Of a stretch of 64,000 nt of DNA, positions 42,750 through 53,908 are shown piece after piece (within the stretch, counting starts at the first letter, position 1; the number at the start of each line of letters is the position of its first letter). The notes below the pieces were generated by a model, which saw only the letters and a list, made by a program, of their open reading frames with translations, had not been told where the DNA came from and did no database searches. A program made the translations under genes and the position numbers. The DNA is from Mucilaginibacter sp. (GTDB lineage: Bacteria > Bacteroidota > Bacteroidia > Sphingobacteriales > Sphingobacteriaceae): the NCBI GenBank assembly GCA_031292485.1, contig JARLHA010000003.1, positions 1 to 64,000 of the forward strand, written 5' to 3'.

Positions 42750-44858
42750 TTGAATAGCAGCGTATTTCAAACCCCGATAGAGTACCTGAAAGGCGTTGGC
42801 CTGAACAGGGCCGGTGTGCTGAAAAAAGAACTGCAAATAGCGGGTTTTGAAGACCTGCTTAATTATTTCCCATACAAATACATTGACCGCACGCGGTTTT
42901 ATAAAATAAAAGACATTCAGCCCGACTTGCCTTATGTACAGGTATTAGCACGTTTAACCCATATTGATATCTTAGGCGAAAAACATACCAGGCGCCTGGT
43001 TGCCCAGGCCAAAGACGATACTGGTACTATCGAACTCGTGTGGTTTCAGGGCGTTAAATGGATAGAAAAAACCCTGATAATAGGTAAAGTATACGTATTG
43101 TTTGGCAAACCTGGCTTTTTTAACGGGAAAACCCAAATGGCCCATCCCGAATTGGAGCTATACAATGCAGAAGCGCAGCAGCGCAAAGGCAATTTAACTC
43201 TGCAGCCTGCTTATAATTCCACAGAAAAACTTAAGCAATATTCGCTAGATAGCAAAGGCATTCAGAAACTGGTGGCTTGTCTGTTGGAACAGTACCTTAG
43301 AGAAGTACATGAAACCCTGCCATTATATATCATCAACCGGTTTAAACTAACCGCCAGGGCCGATGCTTATAAAAACATTCATTTTCCGGACGACCAGTCA
43401 AAACTCAACGAAGCTGTTTACCGTTTAAAATTTGAAGAGTTATTTCTTTTGCAGTTAAAGCTATTAAAAAACAAACTTTTACATACTCAAAAGTTCAAAG
43501 GGAATATCTTTCAATCAGTTGGTGATATTTTCAACAACTTTTATCACCATAAATTACCCTTCCCTTTAACCAATGCGCAAAAGCGGGTTTTAAAAGAAAT
43601 AAGGCAGGATACACAGCGGGGTATTCAGATGAACAGGCTCTTGCAGGGCGATGTAGGAAGCGGCAAAACCGTAGTGGCATTAATGAGTATGCTGATCGCC
43701 ATTGACAATGGTTTCCAAACCTGTATTATGGCGCCAACCGAAATACTTGCCAATCAGCACTATCAAACTATAAAAGAACTTGTTGGCGATGATTTTATTG
43801 AAGTGGCCCTTTTAACTGGCTCAACTTCAAAAAAAGCACGGAACATATTGCATGAAAAATTGGAGAGTGGTGATCTGAAAATTTTAATTGGCACCCATGC
43901 GCTGATCGAGGATAAGGTTAAGTTTAAAAACCTCGGTTTCGTGGTGATTGATGAGCAGCATCGTTTCGGGGTTGAACAGCGTGCTAAACTCTGGCGCAAA
44001 AATATTATTCCGCCGCACATCCTGGTAATGACGGCCACCCCTATTCCCCGCACCCTTGCCATGACTTTATATGGTGACCTGGACATATCAGTAATCGATG
44101 AACTGCCCGCGGGTCGAAAACCCATACAAACCGTCCACTTTTATGAAGGCCAGCGGCTGCGGATGTTTGGTTTTATGAAACAGGAAATTGCCAAAGGACG
44201 ACAGGTTTATGTAGTTTATCCTCTAATACAGGAAAGTGAAAAACTCGACCTGAAGAACCTGGAGGATGGCACAGAAGTGATGGCCCGTGAATTTCCGTTG
44301 CCTGATTTCCGCATTAGTATCGTCCATGGAAAAATGAGCGCTGCCGACAAGCAATTTGAAATGAACCGGTTCATCAAACATGAAACCCAAATAATGGTAG
44401 CTACTACCGTTATAGAAGTTGGTGTAAATATCCCGAACGCGTCGGTAATGGTCATCGAGAATGCTGAACGTTTTGGGCTGTCGCAACTGCACCAGTTACG
44501 TGGCCGCGTTGGCCGCGGTGCCGAACAATCGTTTTGTATTTTAATGAGTCACACTAAGCTTAGCCGCGATGGGAAGATACGGCTGGACACGATGGTAAAA
44601 ACCAATAACGGTTTTGAAATTGCCGAAACCGACTTACAGCTACGCGGCCCGGGAAATATCGATGGCACCCGGCAAAGCGGGGTACTCGATCTGAAATTAG
44701 CCAACATTGTAACCGACCAGGAATTGTTGATAACCGTGCGCCGGTTTGTAGAAAGTATTTTTGAGAAAGACCCGCAATTGGCAGCCCCCGAAAATCAAAT
44801 ATTACACCAGTCGCTGCGATCGAAAGATGAGGGTTTAAGCTGGAATAAGATCTCCTGA
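42750..44858 (+). CDS. recG: ATP-dependent DNA helicase RecG
   Basis: A 702-residue RecG. The N-terminal wedge/OB domain (about 1-240) leads to helicase motifs: Walker A GDVGSGKT (300-307), DEQH (401-404), TATPIPRT, and the C-terminal QLRGRVGRG and TDLQLRGPG segments that form the TRG region. RecG reverses stalled forks and branch-migrates Holliday junctions. The start is TTG at 42750: no ATG occurs near the conserved QTPIEYLKGVG start. The bases just before are a stutter of ATTCACTA (42727-42749), and the TTG lies at its edge. Confidence 0.93.
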   Translation: MNSSVFQTPIEYLKGVGLNRAGVLKKELQIAGFEDLLNYFPYKYIDRTRFYKIKDIQPDLPYVQVLARLTHIDILGEKHTRRLVAQAKDDTGTIELVWFQGVKWIEKTLIIGKVYVLFGKPGFFNGKTQMAHPELELYNAEAQQRKGNLTLQPAYNSTEKLKQYSLDSKGIQKLVACLLEQYLREVHETLPLYIINRFKLTARADAYKNIHFPDDQSKLNEAVYRLKFEELFLLQLKLLKNKLLHTQKFKGNIFQSVGDIFNNFYHHKLPFPLTNAQKRVLKEIRQDTQRGIQMNRLLQGDVGSGKTVVALMSMLIAIDNGFQTCIMAPTEILANQHYQTIKELVGDDFIEVALLTGSTSKKARNILHEKLESGDLKILIGTHALIEDKVKFKNLGFVVIDEQHRFGVEQRAKLWRKNIIPPHILVMTATPIPRTLAMTLYGDLDISVIDELPAGRKPIQTVHFYEGQRLRMFGFMKQEIAKGRQVYVVYPLIQESEKLDLKNLEDGTEVMAREFPLPDFRISIVHGKMSAADKQFEMNRFIKHETQIMVATTVIEVGVNIPNASVMVIENAERFGLSQLHQLRGRVGRGAEQSFCILMSHTKLSRDGKIRLDTMVKTNNGFEIAETDLQLRGPGNIDGTRQSGVLDLKLANIVTDQELLITVRRFVESIFEKDPQLAAPENQILHQSLRSKDEGLSWNKIS

Positions 44859-44913
44859 TTTCGGAATTCGGATGTTTGATTTCGGATTTTTTAATTTTCT
44901 TTAGCTATAATAT

Positions 44914-44921
44914 TACATTTG
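44914..44921 (+). promoter_or_regulatory. -7 element of the M28 peptidase at 44939
   Basis: TACATTTG matches the consensus and lies 17 bp before the ATG. A T-rich stretch upstream (44887-44900) contains no clear TTTG. Confidence 0.5.
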
Positions 44922-44938
44922 CTAAAAGCTATTCGAAA

Positions 44939-46318
44939 ATGAAACTAAAACTGACTCTCCTTTTTTCACTTATTCTGACAACAACCTTATTAAAAGCCCA
45001 GGATTCATTAATGATCCGGAAAATTTATGATGAAGAACTGGTTAACGGGCAATGTTACGGAAACCTGCATTACCTGTGCAAAAATATTGGCCAGCGGATC
45101 AGCGGATCTGCAAATGCACAAAAAGCGGTTGTATGGGGTGAAAAGTTAATGAAAAGTTATGGTTTCGATACGGTGTTTTTACAGCCCGTGATGGTGCCGC
45201 ACTGGGTTCGCGGCGCTAAGGAAGAAGCTGCTATAATTCAGGGCAAAAACAGGATCCCCGTACATATTGCTGCCTTAGGAATGACCGTTGCAACACCCAA
45301 AACAGGTATAACTGCTTCTATCATTGAACTGCATAGTTTAAAACAATTAGATACCCTTGGTGAAAAAGGGATTAAGGGTAAAATTGTATTTTTCAACCGG
45401 CCGTTTGATCCGAGGTTTATTGAAACCATTCAAGCTTATGGAACAGCAGGCGACCAAAGGTTTGCAGGGCCGGCAGCGGCAGCAAAATATGGCGCTGTTG
45501 GTGTAATTGTGCGTTCATTAACCGAAAGCCTCGACATTTATCCTCATACAGGCGCAACGTTGTTTGTTAAAGGCGGTGCAAATATTCCGGCCGCAGCAAT
45601 CTCCACTGTTGATGCCAACAAACTAAGTTCCATGCTTAAGGGTCCGGCATCTATAAAATTTTATTTTAAACAAAACTGCCAAACATTGCCGGATGCTCCT
45701 TCCTTTAACGTAATAGGTGAAATGAAGGGCACTGAACATCCCAACAGTTTTATTACTGTCGGTGGCCATTTGGATTCGTGGGACCTTGCAGAAGGCGCCA
45801 ATGACGATGGTACCGGGATAATGCAATCAGTAGAGGTATTGCGTATCCTAAAAGTTATGGGGTATAAACCCAGGAACTCCATACGGGCTGTATTGTTTAT
45901 CAATGAAGAAAATGGGGATCGCGGAGGAGAAAAATATGCGGAACTTGCCGCTCAAAATAAAGAAGAGCATATTGCCGCGATTGAAACCGACCTTGGAGGC
46001 TTTACACCAAGGGGCTTCGGATTTGACGGCGTATCGCCAGCAGAGATCCAAAACATCAACAGTAACTGGGGTAAATTGCTTGCACCTTACGGGTCAAATG
46101 TTTTGGTTGCAGGCGGCGGTGGCAGCGACATTGGCCCTTTGAAAGAAAAATCAAAAAAGGTGGTTCTGATTGGTTATTTACCCGATTCGCAGCGGTATTT
46201 TGATATCCATCACAGTGCAAAAGATGTTTTTGAGAATGTTAACAAGCGCGAACTTGAACTCGGCGCGGCATCCATGGCAGCATTGATCTATCTGATCGAC
46301 CAGCATGGTTTCAAGTAA
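44939..46318 (+). CDS. Secreted M28 family peptidase (PA-domain type)
   Basis: A 459-residue peptidase from the ATG at 44939 (a frame from 44876 lacks a credible signal). The signal peptide is KLKLTLLFSLILTTTLLKAQ. An inserted PA domain (about 120-240) precedes and interrupts the zinc core. Metal ligands are in VGGHLDSWD (His), GANDDGTG (Asp), NEENGDRGG (Glu), IETDLGGF (Asp) and HHSAKDVF (His). It is probably a carboxypeptidase Q-like or aminopeptidase enzyme of the periplasm. It follows recG by 80 bp but has its own -7 element. Confidence 0.9.
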   Translation: MKLKLTLLFSLILTTTLLKAQDSLMIRKIYDEELVNGQCYGNLHYLCKNIGQRISGSANAQKAVVWGEKLMKSYGFDTVFLQPVMVPHWVRGAKEEAAIIQGKNRIPVHIAALGMTVATPKTGITASIIELHSLKQLDTLGEKGIKGKIVFFNRPFDPRFIETIQAYGTAGDQRFAGPAAAAKYGAVGVIVRSLTESLDIYPHTGATLFVKGGANIPAAAISTVDANKLSSMLKGPASIKFYFKQNCQTLPDAPSFNVIGEMKGTEHPNSFITVGGHLDSWDLAEGANDDGTGIMQSVEVLRILKVMGYKPRNSIRAVLFINEENGDRGGEKYAELAAQNKEEHIAAIETDLGGFTPRGFGFDGVSPAEIQNINSNWGKLLAPYGSNVLVAGGGGSDIGPLKEKSKKVVLIGYLPDSQRYFDIHHSAKDVFENVNKRELELGAASMAALIYLIDQHGFK

Positions 46319-46428
46319 TTTTAATATATAAAAGAGCTTCCCGTATCGCCAAAATTACAAAGTGTTGTTATCATAAAACTCAACTTTAAATCTACAAATC
46401 GTAAATTCGCAAGCTTAAACACGCATTT

Positions 46429-47709
46429 GTGTCAGAAGAAACAGATAGTCCGGTCATAAAAGATTCCTTTGCAGCCCTGCGATATAAAGATTTCCGGTCG
46501 TATTTGGGTATGCGTTTTTTTTTCACGTTTGCCTACCAGATGCAGGCGGTAGTAATTGGCTTTTACATCTACCAGGCAACCCACAGCAAGCTTGCATTAG
46601 GTTTGATAGGGCTTTGTGAGGCTATACCCGCCATTGGGATTGCACTTTATGGGGGATATGTGGCGGATAAATCTGAGAAAAGAAAGATGCTTTTAATCAT
46701 ATCATCACTTGTGTTTATCTCTTCGCTGGTGATGTTTGCGGTTACCATGGCTAAAATGAGCCCCCATATCCATAAAGGCTGGATCGTCCCTATAATCTAT
46801 TGCATGATATTTTTGAATGGTTTGGCGCGTGCCTTTTATGGGCCGGCAACCTTTACGGTATATGCCAATAGTATTCCCAAGCATCTTTATCCCAATGGAA
46901 GTTCATGGAGCAGTTCAAGCTGGCAAATTGCCGCTATTCTCGGCCCTGCCACCGGTGGCTTGGTTTATGGGTTCTGTGGCATCACGGCTGCCTTTGCCGT
47001 TATACTTGGTTTTCTTTTTATTTCAATCCTATTGATATACCGGTTACGCTCATATCCCCCGGTATTTGCACCAAAAGAGAGCATATGGATAAGTTTGCGG
47101 GAAGGCATCCATTTTGTTGTTAACAGCAAAATATTGATCTGGGCTATGAGCCTGGATCTTTTTTCTGTTTTTTTTGGGGGAGCAGTGGCCTTACTGCCTG
47201 TATTTGCCAATGATATCTTAAAGGTAGGTTCGCAAGGGCTGGGAATTATGCGCGCTACTTCGTCTTTGGGGGCCGTCCTAACAATGCTGGCCATGGCGCG
47301 CTATTCGCCGATGGGGAAACCGTGGCGAAATTTGCTGATCGCTGTTACAGGCTTTGGCTTATCCATCATTTGTTTTGGCCTTTCGCGTAGTTTTTATTTA
47401 TCCCTTTTTTTCCTGTTTACTGAAGGGGCCTTTGACAGCATAAGCGTAATTATTCGCGGTACGATTATGCAACTATTAACTCCCGACCATATGCGCGGCC
47501 GTGTATCTGCTGTAAATTTCATGTTTATCGGTTCTTCGAATGAGATTGGGGCATTCGAGTCAGGCGCGGCAGCCACCTTATTGGGTACTGTACCTTCTGT
47601 GATGTTCGGGGGCAGCATGACATTACTTATTGTAACCATTACTTACCTTAAAACCAAAAAACTGGTACCCTTATCCCTCAACCAGATCCAAACCCCTGAT
47701 TTGAGTTAG
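46429..47709 (+). CDS. Major facilitator superfamily transporter
   Basis: A 426-residue membrane protein with about 12 helices, of the enterobactin-exporter (EntS/MFS_3) type. The motif GGYVADKSEKRKMLL between helices 2 and 3 and LLTPDHMRGRVSAVNFMF in the second half are typical. The start is GTG at 46429, followed by a soluble N-terminus of about 20 residues. Substrate unknown; relatives export siderophores or drugs. It is monocistronic, and the 110-bp upstream gap shows no good promoter. Confidence 0.88.
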   Translation: MSEETDSPVIKDSFAALRYKDFRSYLGMRFFFTFAYQMQAVVIGFYIYQATHSKLALGLIGLCEAIPAIGIALYGGYVADKSEKRKMLLIISSLVFISSLVMFAVTMAKMSPHIHKGWIVPIIYCMIFLNGLARAFYGPATFTVYANSIPKHLYPNGSSWSSSSWQIAAILGPATGGLVYGFCGITAAFAVILGFLFISILLIYRLRSYPPVFAPKESIWISLREGIHFVVNSKILIWAMSLDLFSVFFGGAVALLPVFANDILKVGSQGLGIMRATSSLGAVLTMLAMARYSPMGKPWRNLLIAVTGFGLSIICFGLSRSFYLSLFFLFTEGAFDSISVIIRGTIMQLLTPDHMRGRVSAVNFMFIGSSNEIGAFESGAAATLLGTVPSVMFGGSMTLLIVTITYLKTKKLVPLSLNQIQTPDLS

Positions 47710-47858
47710 CTTAAATTCGTCCCGGTGCGTTGATGCCTTTCGCACTTTACAATATTTTTGATACAACAAAGCAATCGCTTTTAACGTAAAAATGCGTTGG
47801 AACATTTGCCCAAAGGGAGGTTAAGTTTTTAATGTAAAATTTCCCTGCCATTAATTTA

Positions 47859-50800
47859 ATGATTTATTTAAGAAAAAAGCTGTTTTTTTTATACTTAGCC
47901 TCATTTTTATGCGCTTTTCTCCTGTATGGCACAGCGGTATCAGGGCAGGAAAAAGATGTAAAATTCAGCTCATTAACCGTTAACGACGGTTTATCACAAA
48001 GCGATGTTAAATTTATCATAAAGGACCGGAAGGGTTATATGTGGTTTGCCACTGACGACGGTTTAAACAAATATGATGGCTATAACTTTACGATTTACCG
48101 TCACCAGGCAGGCGATAAGCATTCATTACCTTCAAATAATATTACTGTAGTTTTTGAAGATAAGGCCAATAATATTTGGGTGGGAACGAGCGGTGGCGGC
48201 GTAAGCCTTTATAACCGTAAAACAGACTCGTTTACAAATTTCCGAAGTAATAAAGAAGATGCCACTACTTTATCAAGTGGAGATATTAACACTATTTTTC
48301 AGGACAGCAAAAATAATCTTTGGATAGGCACCTATTCGGGGCTAAACCTCTTCGATCTAAAGACAAAAAAAATTACCCGCTTTTTTTATGCCAAAAACAA
48401 AGACTACATCGCCAGTCATCATATTTATTCAATCGCCGGGGAAAATAACGGTGATTTATGGTTAGGTACAGGCGATGGGCTGGTGCAATTTAATTATCAA
48501 ACAGGCTATACAAAACGCTACCTGCATGGCGGTGTAAATAGCCTGGGCAACAACCAGATTAATACCGTATTTAAAAGCAACGACGGAATTTTATATATCG
48601 GCACCGCCGGAAGCGGAATTGATTGTTTCGATATAAAAAAACAATTATTTACCCATTATACACACCAGTCATATAATTCCAGCTCGCTCATCAATAACAA
48701 TGTATTCGCTATTAACAGCGCCGGGCGTAATACACTTTGGGTGGGTACAGAAGACGGCCTCGATCTGTTTGATGAGGAGAAAGGAACGTTTACACAATAT
48801 ACCAATGAAGATAAAAACAATACCGATAAAAACCATTCCATCAATTCCATTTTAGATAAAGATGGTATTTTGTGGATAGGAACCTATGAATCAGGTGTTG
48901 CATTTTATGACAGAAATCTATCATCCTTTGAACGATATAGTAAACAAACAGGCAATAAATTGAGCCTCAGCAACGATATTGTAACCACATTTGCCGAACA
49001 GGAGAAAGGGTTTTGGATAGGTACCGATGGAGGAGGCTTAAATTATTTCGACAAAGATTCAAAGGTCTTTACGCATTACAGCCATCAGCCCGAAAGCAAA
49101 AACACTATCAGCGGCAACCATATTTTAAATATCTTAAAAGACGGGCAAAAAAACCTCTGGATCGGGTACTATGATGGGGGCCTGGATCTTTTTAACACCG
49201 AAACCCACAAGATAAAGCATTACAGAACAGGGAACAAACCTGATCAAATTAGCGGAACTGCCGTTTTTGCACTTGCAAAAGATAAAACAGGCGACCTTTG
49301 GGTGGGTATGGACGGAGTTGGTTTAAATGTTATCCGGGGTGCAAAAATTGTAAAAAGATATGCCTACTCCCCGGCGGACACCTTACACAGCTTAAGCAAT
49401 AATGATGTAATGGCGATTTACAGGGATAGGGAGGACCGCATTTGGGTTGGCACTTATAATGGTTTAAATTTATATAATCCGGCTACCGATAATTTTACGC
49501 ACTATATGACCTGGAACAAGGGTTTAACCAATGATGTTGTCATTTCCATTTTTGAGGATAACAACGAAAACCTTTGGGTTGGAACGCTTGGCGGCGGGCT
49601 AAATGTGTATGATAAACGCAGACAATCGTTTGTGGCTTATAATTTTCAGGGTGGAGAAAACTATTCCATCATAAATAGCATTACCGAAGATAAAAATGGC
49701 TTTATTTGGACGGGCACTAATCATGGATTGATCAGCTTTCAGCCTTTTACCAACAACATCAGAAAATATACGCTTCAAAACAACCTCCAGGGTTACGAAT
49801 TCACCAGCGGCGCTGTATTTAATGCAAAAAACGGGCAACTGCTTTTCGGCGGCCATACTGGTTTTAATATTGTTGACCCTTATCATTTGGCAGTTAATAA
49901 ACGCTATCCCAAAATAGTGTTTACAGATTTTGAGTTGTTCAATAAAAAGGTTCCGATTGGCGCAAATTCCGTTCTCAAAAGCGCCATTGACGAAACAAAA
50001 GTTATCCGGCTAAACTACAATCAATCCGTTTTTACTATCGGTTATAGCGGGCTTAATTTCACGCTTCCCGAAATGAACGCCTATGCCTACAAACTGGAAG
50101 GGTTTGAAAAAAATTGGAATTACGTTGGATCGCAAAGAAAAGCTACCTATACCAACCTTAACCCCGGCGAATATACTTTTAAAGTAAAAGCGTCCAATAA
50201 CGACAGCTTTTGGAATAGTACGCCGGCAACATTAAAAATAATTATCATCACTCCTTATTATATGACGTGGTGGTTTAGGGTGTTGCTGTTGGTGCTTGTA
50301 TGCCTGGTTATTTACAGCGCCTACCGTTACCGGGTTTTTGCAATAAAAGCACAGCAAAAGATCCTTGAAAAACGCGTCATCAAACAGACGGCTGAAGTTG
50401 TTAAACAATCAGATGAGCTAAAAAAACAATCGCGCCATTTACAGGAACTAAACAATAAACTCCAGGAACAGAAAGAGCAGGAGTTAAAGGCCCGCAAAGA
50501 AGCCGAAAAAGCCAACAAGGCCAAAAGCGTTTTCCTGGCGACCATGAGCCATGAGATCCGCACCCCGATGAATGGCGTATTGGGCATGACTTCGCTGCTT
50601 TTTGAAACCCAGCTAACGCCAGAGCAACGTGAATATGCCGACATTATCCGTATTAGCGGAGAGAACTTGCTGAATGTAATTAATGATATTCTCGATTTCT
50701 CGAAAATAGAATCGGGCAATATGGAACTTGACGCGCATGAATTTAACCTCAGGCAATGTATGGAAGACGTGTTCGACCTTTTTTCGGAGGTTTCGGCCAA

Positions 50801-52049
50801 AAAACAACTTGAACTACTATATCAACTTGATGAAAATATCCCGGCGAAATTAATTGGCGATCAGTTACGTATCAGGCAGGTTTTAATCAACCTTATAAAT
50901 AACGCAATCAAATTCACCAGCAGGGGCGAGATACTCATAGAAATAAATGTACTTGAAAAAGACAGCAGTAAAATAAATTTAGGGTTTAAAATAAAAGATA
51001 CAGGTGTAGGTATAGCCGCTGATAAATTGCCCCGTTTATTTAAGGCATTCTCACAAGTAGATAATTCAACAACCCGCAGCCATGGCGGAACCGGGTTGGG
51101 CCTGGTAATTTGCGAACGCCTGGTTGAACTTATGGGCGGAAAAATCGCTATCGAAAGTGACCCGGGTAAAGGTACTACTGTTACTTTTAACATAAAAAAT
51201 GTACTGAGCCCTGATTCAGGTGCAAAAACAGGATTTAACCTTTCGGGCTTTCGGGGCAAACGGGTGTTATTGGTTGACGGCAATTTAACCGCGCGTAAGA
51301 TTTTAGAAACCCAGCTTAAACAATGGGAATTAAACCCCGTTTGCGCTTCGTCCGCTGATGAGGCATTCAGATTGCTGACCACAGGAAATAAGTTTAGCCT
51401 TATTTTAACAGGCGCGCAGGTACCCGGAAGCGATACACTTGAGTTAAGCCATTCGTTTAGAAAAATGTATCCTGAAATGCCGGTAGTGCTGATCTGTTCG
51501 GTTGTTGAAAAAAGCAGGAACCAGGACCCATTTGTTAAAACATTATTAAAACCGGTAAAACAGCATCAGCTATTCAGCCTGATGGAAACAGAATTAACGC
51601 GGAGAGCATCGGTTACCGAAAAAACAGAACCTGCGACTATTCTTTCAGCCGGGTTTGCGCAAAAATTCCCGATGAAGATCCTGATCGCTGAAGACAACCT
51701 GATCAACCAAAAATTGATAACTAAAGTGATTGCCAGGCTTGGCTATCAGCCTGAGGTTGTAAATAATGGAAAACAGGTACTTGAAATAATGGAGAGTGCC
51801 TTTTTTGACATTATTTTAATGGATGTTCAGATGCCCGAAATGGACGGACTGGAAACTACCCGCATTATTCGCGCGGAAGACAGGAGGCAACCATATATTA
51901 TTGCCATGACAGCAAGCGCCATGGCCGAAGACAGAGCCGCCTGTATGGAAGCAGGGATGAATTATTTTATCTCAAAACCGATCAGCATCACAGATCTTGT
52001 AATTGTCCTGGAAAAATCGTTTTCAGAAAAAGACATTGTCCACCATTAA
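47859..52049 (+). CDS. Hybrid histidine kinase with two-component propeller, HATPase and two receivers
   Basis: A 1396-residue sensor. After a signal/anchor (1-30) come about 14 Reg_prop repeats (periplasmic propeller, roughly 35-700) with LWIGT/LWVGT motifs, then a Y_Y_Y domain (about 720-795), one membrane helix (about 805-825) and a coiled coil. The HisKA is at [11 protein letters not shown] (His898) and the HATPase at about 1000-1110 with [13 protein letters not shown]. Receiver 1 (about 1125-1240) has GVD-GN at the acidic pocket and Gly1185 in place of the phosphoacceptor, so it is a pseudo-receiver. Receiver 2 (about 1265-1385) is intact with Asp1322. The propeller part is like HTCS polysaccharide sensors, but no AraC-type DNA-binding domain follows, so a separate partner must carry the output. 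Confidence 0.92.
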   Translation: MIYLRKKLFFLYLASFLCAFLLYGTAVSGQEKDVKFSSLTVNDGLSQSDVKFIIKDRKGYMWFATDDGLNKYDGYNFTIYRHQAGDKHSLPSNNITVVFEDKANNIWVGTSGGGVSLYNRKTDSFTNFRSNKEDATTLSSGDINTIFQDSKNNLWIGTYSGLNLFDLKTKKITRFFYAKNKDYIASHHIYSIAGENNGDLWLGTGDGLVQFNYQTGYTKRYLHGGVNSLGNNQINTVFKSNDGILYIGTAGSGIDCFDIKKQLFTHYTHQSYNSSSLINNNVFAINSAGRNTLWVGTEDGLDLFDEEKGTFTQYTNEDKNNTDKNHSINSILDKDGILWIGTYESGVAFYDRNLSSFERYSKQTGNKLSLSNDIVTTFAEQEKGFWIGTDGGGLNYFDKDSKVFTHYSHQPESKNTISGNHILNILKDGQKNLWIGYYDGGLDLFNTETHKIKHYRTGNKPDQISGTAVFALAKDKTGDLWVGMDGVGLNVIRGAKIVKRYAYSPADTLHSLSNNDVMAIYRDREDRIWVGTYNGLNLYNPATDNFTHYMTWNKGLTNDVVISIFEDNNENLWVGTLGGGLNVYDKRRQSFVAYNFQGGENYSIINSITEDKNGFIWTGTNHGLISFQPFTNNIRKYTLQNNLQGYEFTSGAVFNAKNGQLLFGGHTGFNIVDPYHLAVNKRYPKIVFTDFELFNKKVPIGANSVLKSAIDETKVIRLNYNQSVFTIGYSGLNFTLPEMNAYAYKLEGFEKNWNYVGSQRKATYTNLNPGEYTFKVKASNNDSFWNSTPATLKIIIITPYYMTWWFRVLLLVLVCLVIYSAYRYRVFAIKAQQKILEKRVIKQTAEVVKQSDELKKQSRHLQELNNKLQEQKEQELKARKEAEKANKAKSVFLATMSHEIRTPMNGVLGMTSLLFETQLTPEQREYADIIRISGENLLNVINDILDFSKIESGNMELDAHEFNLRQCMEDVFDLFSEVSAKKQLELLYQLDENIPAKLIGDQLRIRQVLINLINNAIKFTSRGEILIEINVLEKDSSKINLGFKIKDTGVGIAADKLPRLFKAFSQVDNSTTRSHGGTGLGLVICERLVELMGGKIAIESDPGKGTTVTFNIKNVLSPDSGAKTGFNLSGFRGKRVLLVDGNLTARKILETQLKQWELNPVCASSADEAFRLLTTGNKFSLILTGAQVPGSDTLELSHSFRKMYPEMPVVLICSVVEKSRNQDPFVKTLLKPVKQHQLFSLMETELTRRASVTEKTEPATILSAGFAQKFPMKILIAEDNLINQKLITKVIARLGYQPEVVNNGKQVLEIMESAFFDIILMDVQMPEMDGLETTRIIRAEDRRQPYIIAMTASAMAEDRAACMEAGMNYFISKPISITDLVIVLEKSFSEKDIVHH

Positions 52050-52062
52050 AAAGCTGCAAAAA

Positions 52063-53073
52063 TCATTGTCCCGTACTATCGGCTTTATTTTCAAACTCTT
52101 TATTAACGCTTTCCCGTAAATCATACAGCAACCATTGTTTTTTTGCAATCGCTTTTGTTTTTGAGTGAATCAGTTTAATAAAATCGTTTACCCCTACCGG
52201 TTCGTTGCCGTTGCCATGGATCAATACGATACTGCCTGCCTGCGGTTTCTGCCCTTTGGCGAGCCAGGCATCAGAGCCAACGGGGATGAGCCCAAAGTCG
52301 GTGATCTTAAATACCAGTTGCTGATCAGACACCAAACCCGGGAATCTGAAAAATACCGAAGGCAGTAAACCATTCTTTAGCATCGCTTTTTCTGTTTCAA
52401 GTACTTCGAAATTGATATCCGTTCCGGGCTGTAATAAAAAGTTTTTTTTGAGCGGCAGCGTCGGGCTCACCCTGTGGTTGTAGGAATGATTGATCCAGGT
52501 GATGCTGATTTGATGGCCGGCTTGCATTTTTTTTAACCATTCCAGGTCTTGTGGGTGTTGTTTCATCCAGATACCGGATACCGACAAAGCCACCGGCACA
52601 GGGTACTCCACCTTTTGAAATTCGCTGACGATTTCGGTAAAAATCCTTCTATCCAGCGGCCGGTGCGAAGGGCACAGATCAGCCGTCAGGCTGATCCCGG
52701 TTTCTTTGGGCATCCCATTCTCAATACCAGCGTCCTGTGTATTTACTGAATGTCTTTCCGCTTTTTTTATCGCCTTAATATAAGGCGTATTTTTAAAAAA
52801 GTCGCGCGCTTCGGTTAGCGTCAATGGCTTAACCTTATAAAATGAAGGCTCATCTATTTTTGTCTCAAGCGTTTGGGGGTTTACAAGTAAAAAATAGTTT
52901 TTACCCTCATTCTCAAACTGCCGGATGATCATCCAGTCCTGCGGATAATGGGTTGCCCAACCGTAGTAAACTTTGTAGTTGGTAATTTTAAGGTAATCGG
53001 CCTGGGCATGGGCAACCACTGTTGACGCCAAAAATAAAAAAAGAAAAGAAATATAATTTAAAAGCCGTTTCAT
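52063..53073 (-). CDS. Divergent polysaccharide deacetylase-like secreted protein
   Basis: A 336-residue protein with a signal peptide (LFLFLASTVVAHAQ) and a NodB-like domain (about 125-310). The second motif is complete (NHSYNH, His196 and His200), as are FRFPG (242-246) and IVLIHGNG near the end. The first motif, normally TFDDGP, reads LTADLCPS (129-136): the metal-binding Asp132 remains but the catalytic base is Ala131. It may be a binding protein or use another base. N-terminal 120 residues are unlike known domains. It converges with the hybrid kinase gene, the stops being 13 bp apart. Confidence 0.82.
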   Translation of the reverse strand: MKRLLNYISFLFLFLASTVVAHAQADYLKITNYKVYYGWATHYPQDWMIIRQFENEGKNYFLLVNPQTLETKIDEPSFYKVKPLTLTEARDFFKNTPYIKAIKKAERHSVNTQDAGIENGMPKETGISLTADLCPSHRPLDRRIFTEIVSEFQKVEYPVPVALSVSGIWMKQHPQDLEWLKKMQAGHQISITWINHSYNHRVSPTLPLKKNFLLQPGTDINFEVLETEKAMLKNGLLPSVFFRFPGLVSDQQLVFKITDFGLIPVGSDAWLAKGQKPQAGSIVLIHGNGNEPVGVNDFIKLIHSKTKAIAKKQWLLYDLRESVNKEFENKADSTGQ

Positions 53074-53117
53074 TGTAAATTAAATGCTCCAGTAAAGAAT
53101 TTCGAAATTACTATTTA

Positions 53118-53125
53118 TAAGTTTG
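53118..53125 (+). promoter_or_regulatory. -7 element of pdxJ
   Basis: TAAGTTTG fits TAnnTTTG and lies 60 bp before the ATG. Between them a short AAATCCGAATTCG-type stutter (53151-53182) occupies the leader. Confidence 0.45.
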
Positions 53126-53185
53126 CATGGAGCATTGATTAAAAAAAGATAAATCCGAATTCGTAAATCGTAAATCCGAAATCAA

Positions 53186-53908
53186 ATGACCCGTCTCTCC
53201 GTCAACATCAATAAAATAGCCACATTGCGTAATTCGCGCGGCGGCAACAACCCCGACCTGGTACAGGTTGCCCAAGACTGTGAACGTTTTGGCGCCCAGG
53301 GAATAACCGTACACCCGCGACCCGATGAACGGCACATCCGTTACCAGGATGTCTTCGACCTGAAGAAAATCGTCACCACTGAATTTAATATTGAAGGCAA
53401 CTGCCAGGAGCAAAAATTCATCGACCTGGTGCTGGCGAATAAGCCTGAACAGGTTACTTTGGTACCTGATGCTTTGGGGCAGATTACCTCCAACCATGGC
53501 TGGGATACCATTACCCACCAGCAATATTTAAAGGAGATGATCAAAGTATTTAAGGATGAAGGCATTCGCGTATCTATATTTGTTGACCCGGTGGCAGAAA
53601 TGGTAGAAGCCGCCGCCAGCACGGGAACCGACCGCATTGAATTATATACCGAAGCCTATGCGCATCGATATCACCAAAACAAAGAAGCCGCCATTGCTCC
53701 CTATATAAATGCGGCTAAGGTTGCGCAAAAAGTTGGCCTCGGCATAAATGCCGGACACGATCTTGATCTGCAGAACCTGAAATATTTCGCGGAAAACATT
53801 CATGGACTGGACGAAGTAAGCATCGGGCACGCATTGGTCTGCGACGCCTTGTATTATGGGCTGGAGAATACGATTCAAATGTATTTAAGGCAGCTGGCTA
53901 TCGGATGA
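53186..53908 (+). CDS. pdxJ: Pyridoxine 5'-phosphate synthase
   Basis: A 240-residue TIM barrel. The N-terminus [18 protein letters not shown] and the segments [30 protein letters not shown] and [15 protein letters not shown] are conserved in PdxJ, including the catalytic His of the [10 protein letters not shown] loop. It joins 3-amino-1-hydroxyacetone phosphate with 1-deoxyxylulose 5-phosphate in vitamin B6 synthesis. The last 11 bases overlap the 3' end of the convergent type IX protein gene. Confidence 0.95.
   Translation: MTRLSVNINKIATLRNSRGGNNPDLVQVAQDCERFGAQGITVHPRPDERHIRYQDVFDLKKIVTTEFNIEGNCQEQKFIDLVLANKPEQVTLVPDALGQITSNHGWDTITHQQYLKEMIKVFKDEGIRVSIFVDPVAEMVEAAASTGTDRIELYTEAYAHRYHQNKEAAIAPYINAAKVAQKVGLGINAGHDLDLQNLKYFAENIHGLDEVSIGHALVCDALYYGLENTIQMYLRQLAIG

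Noticed and set aside
44223..44492. Minus-strand frame inside recG
   Set aside because: Antisense of conserved helicase motifs; no independent support.
50861..51382. Minus-strand frame of 173 residues inside the hybrid kinase
   Set aside because: Antisense of the HATPase and receiver region; no start signal or family match.
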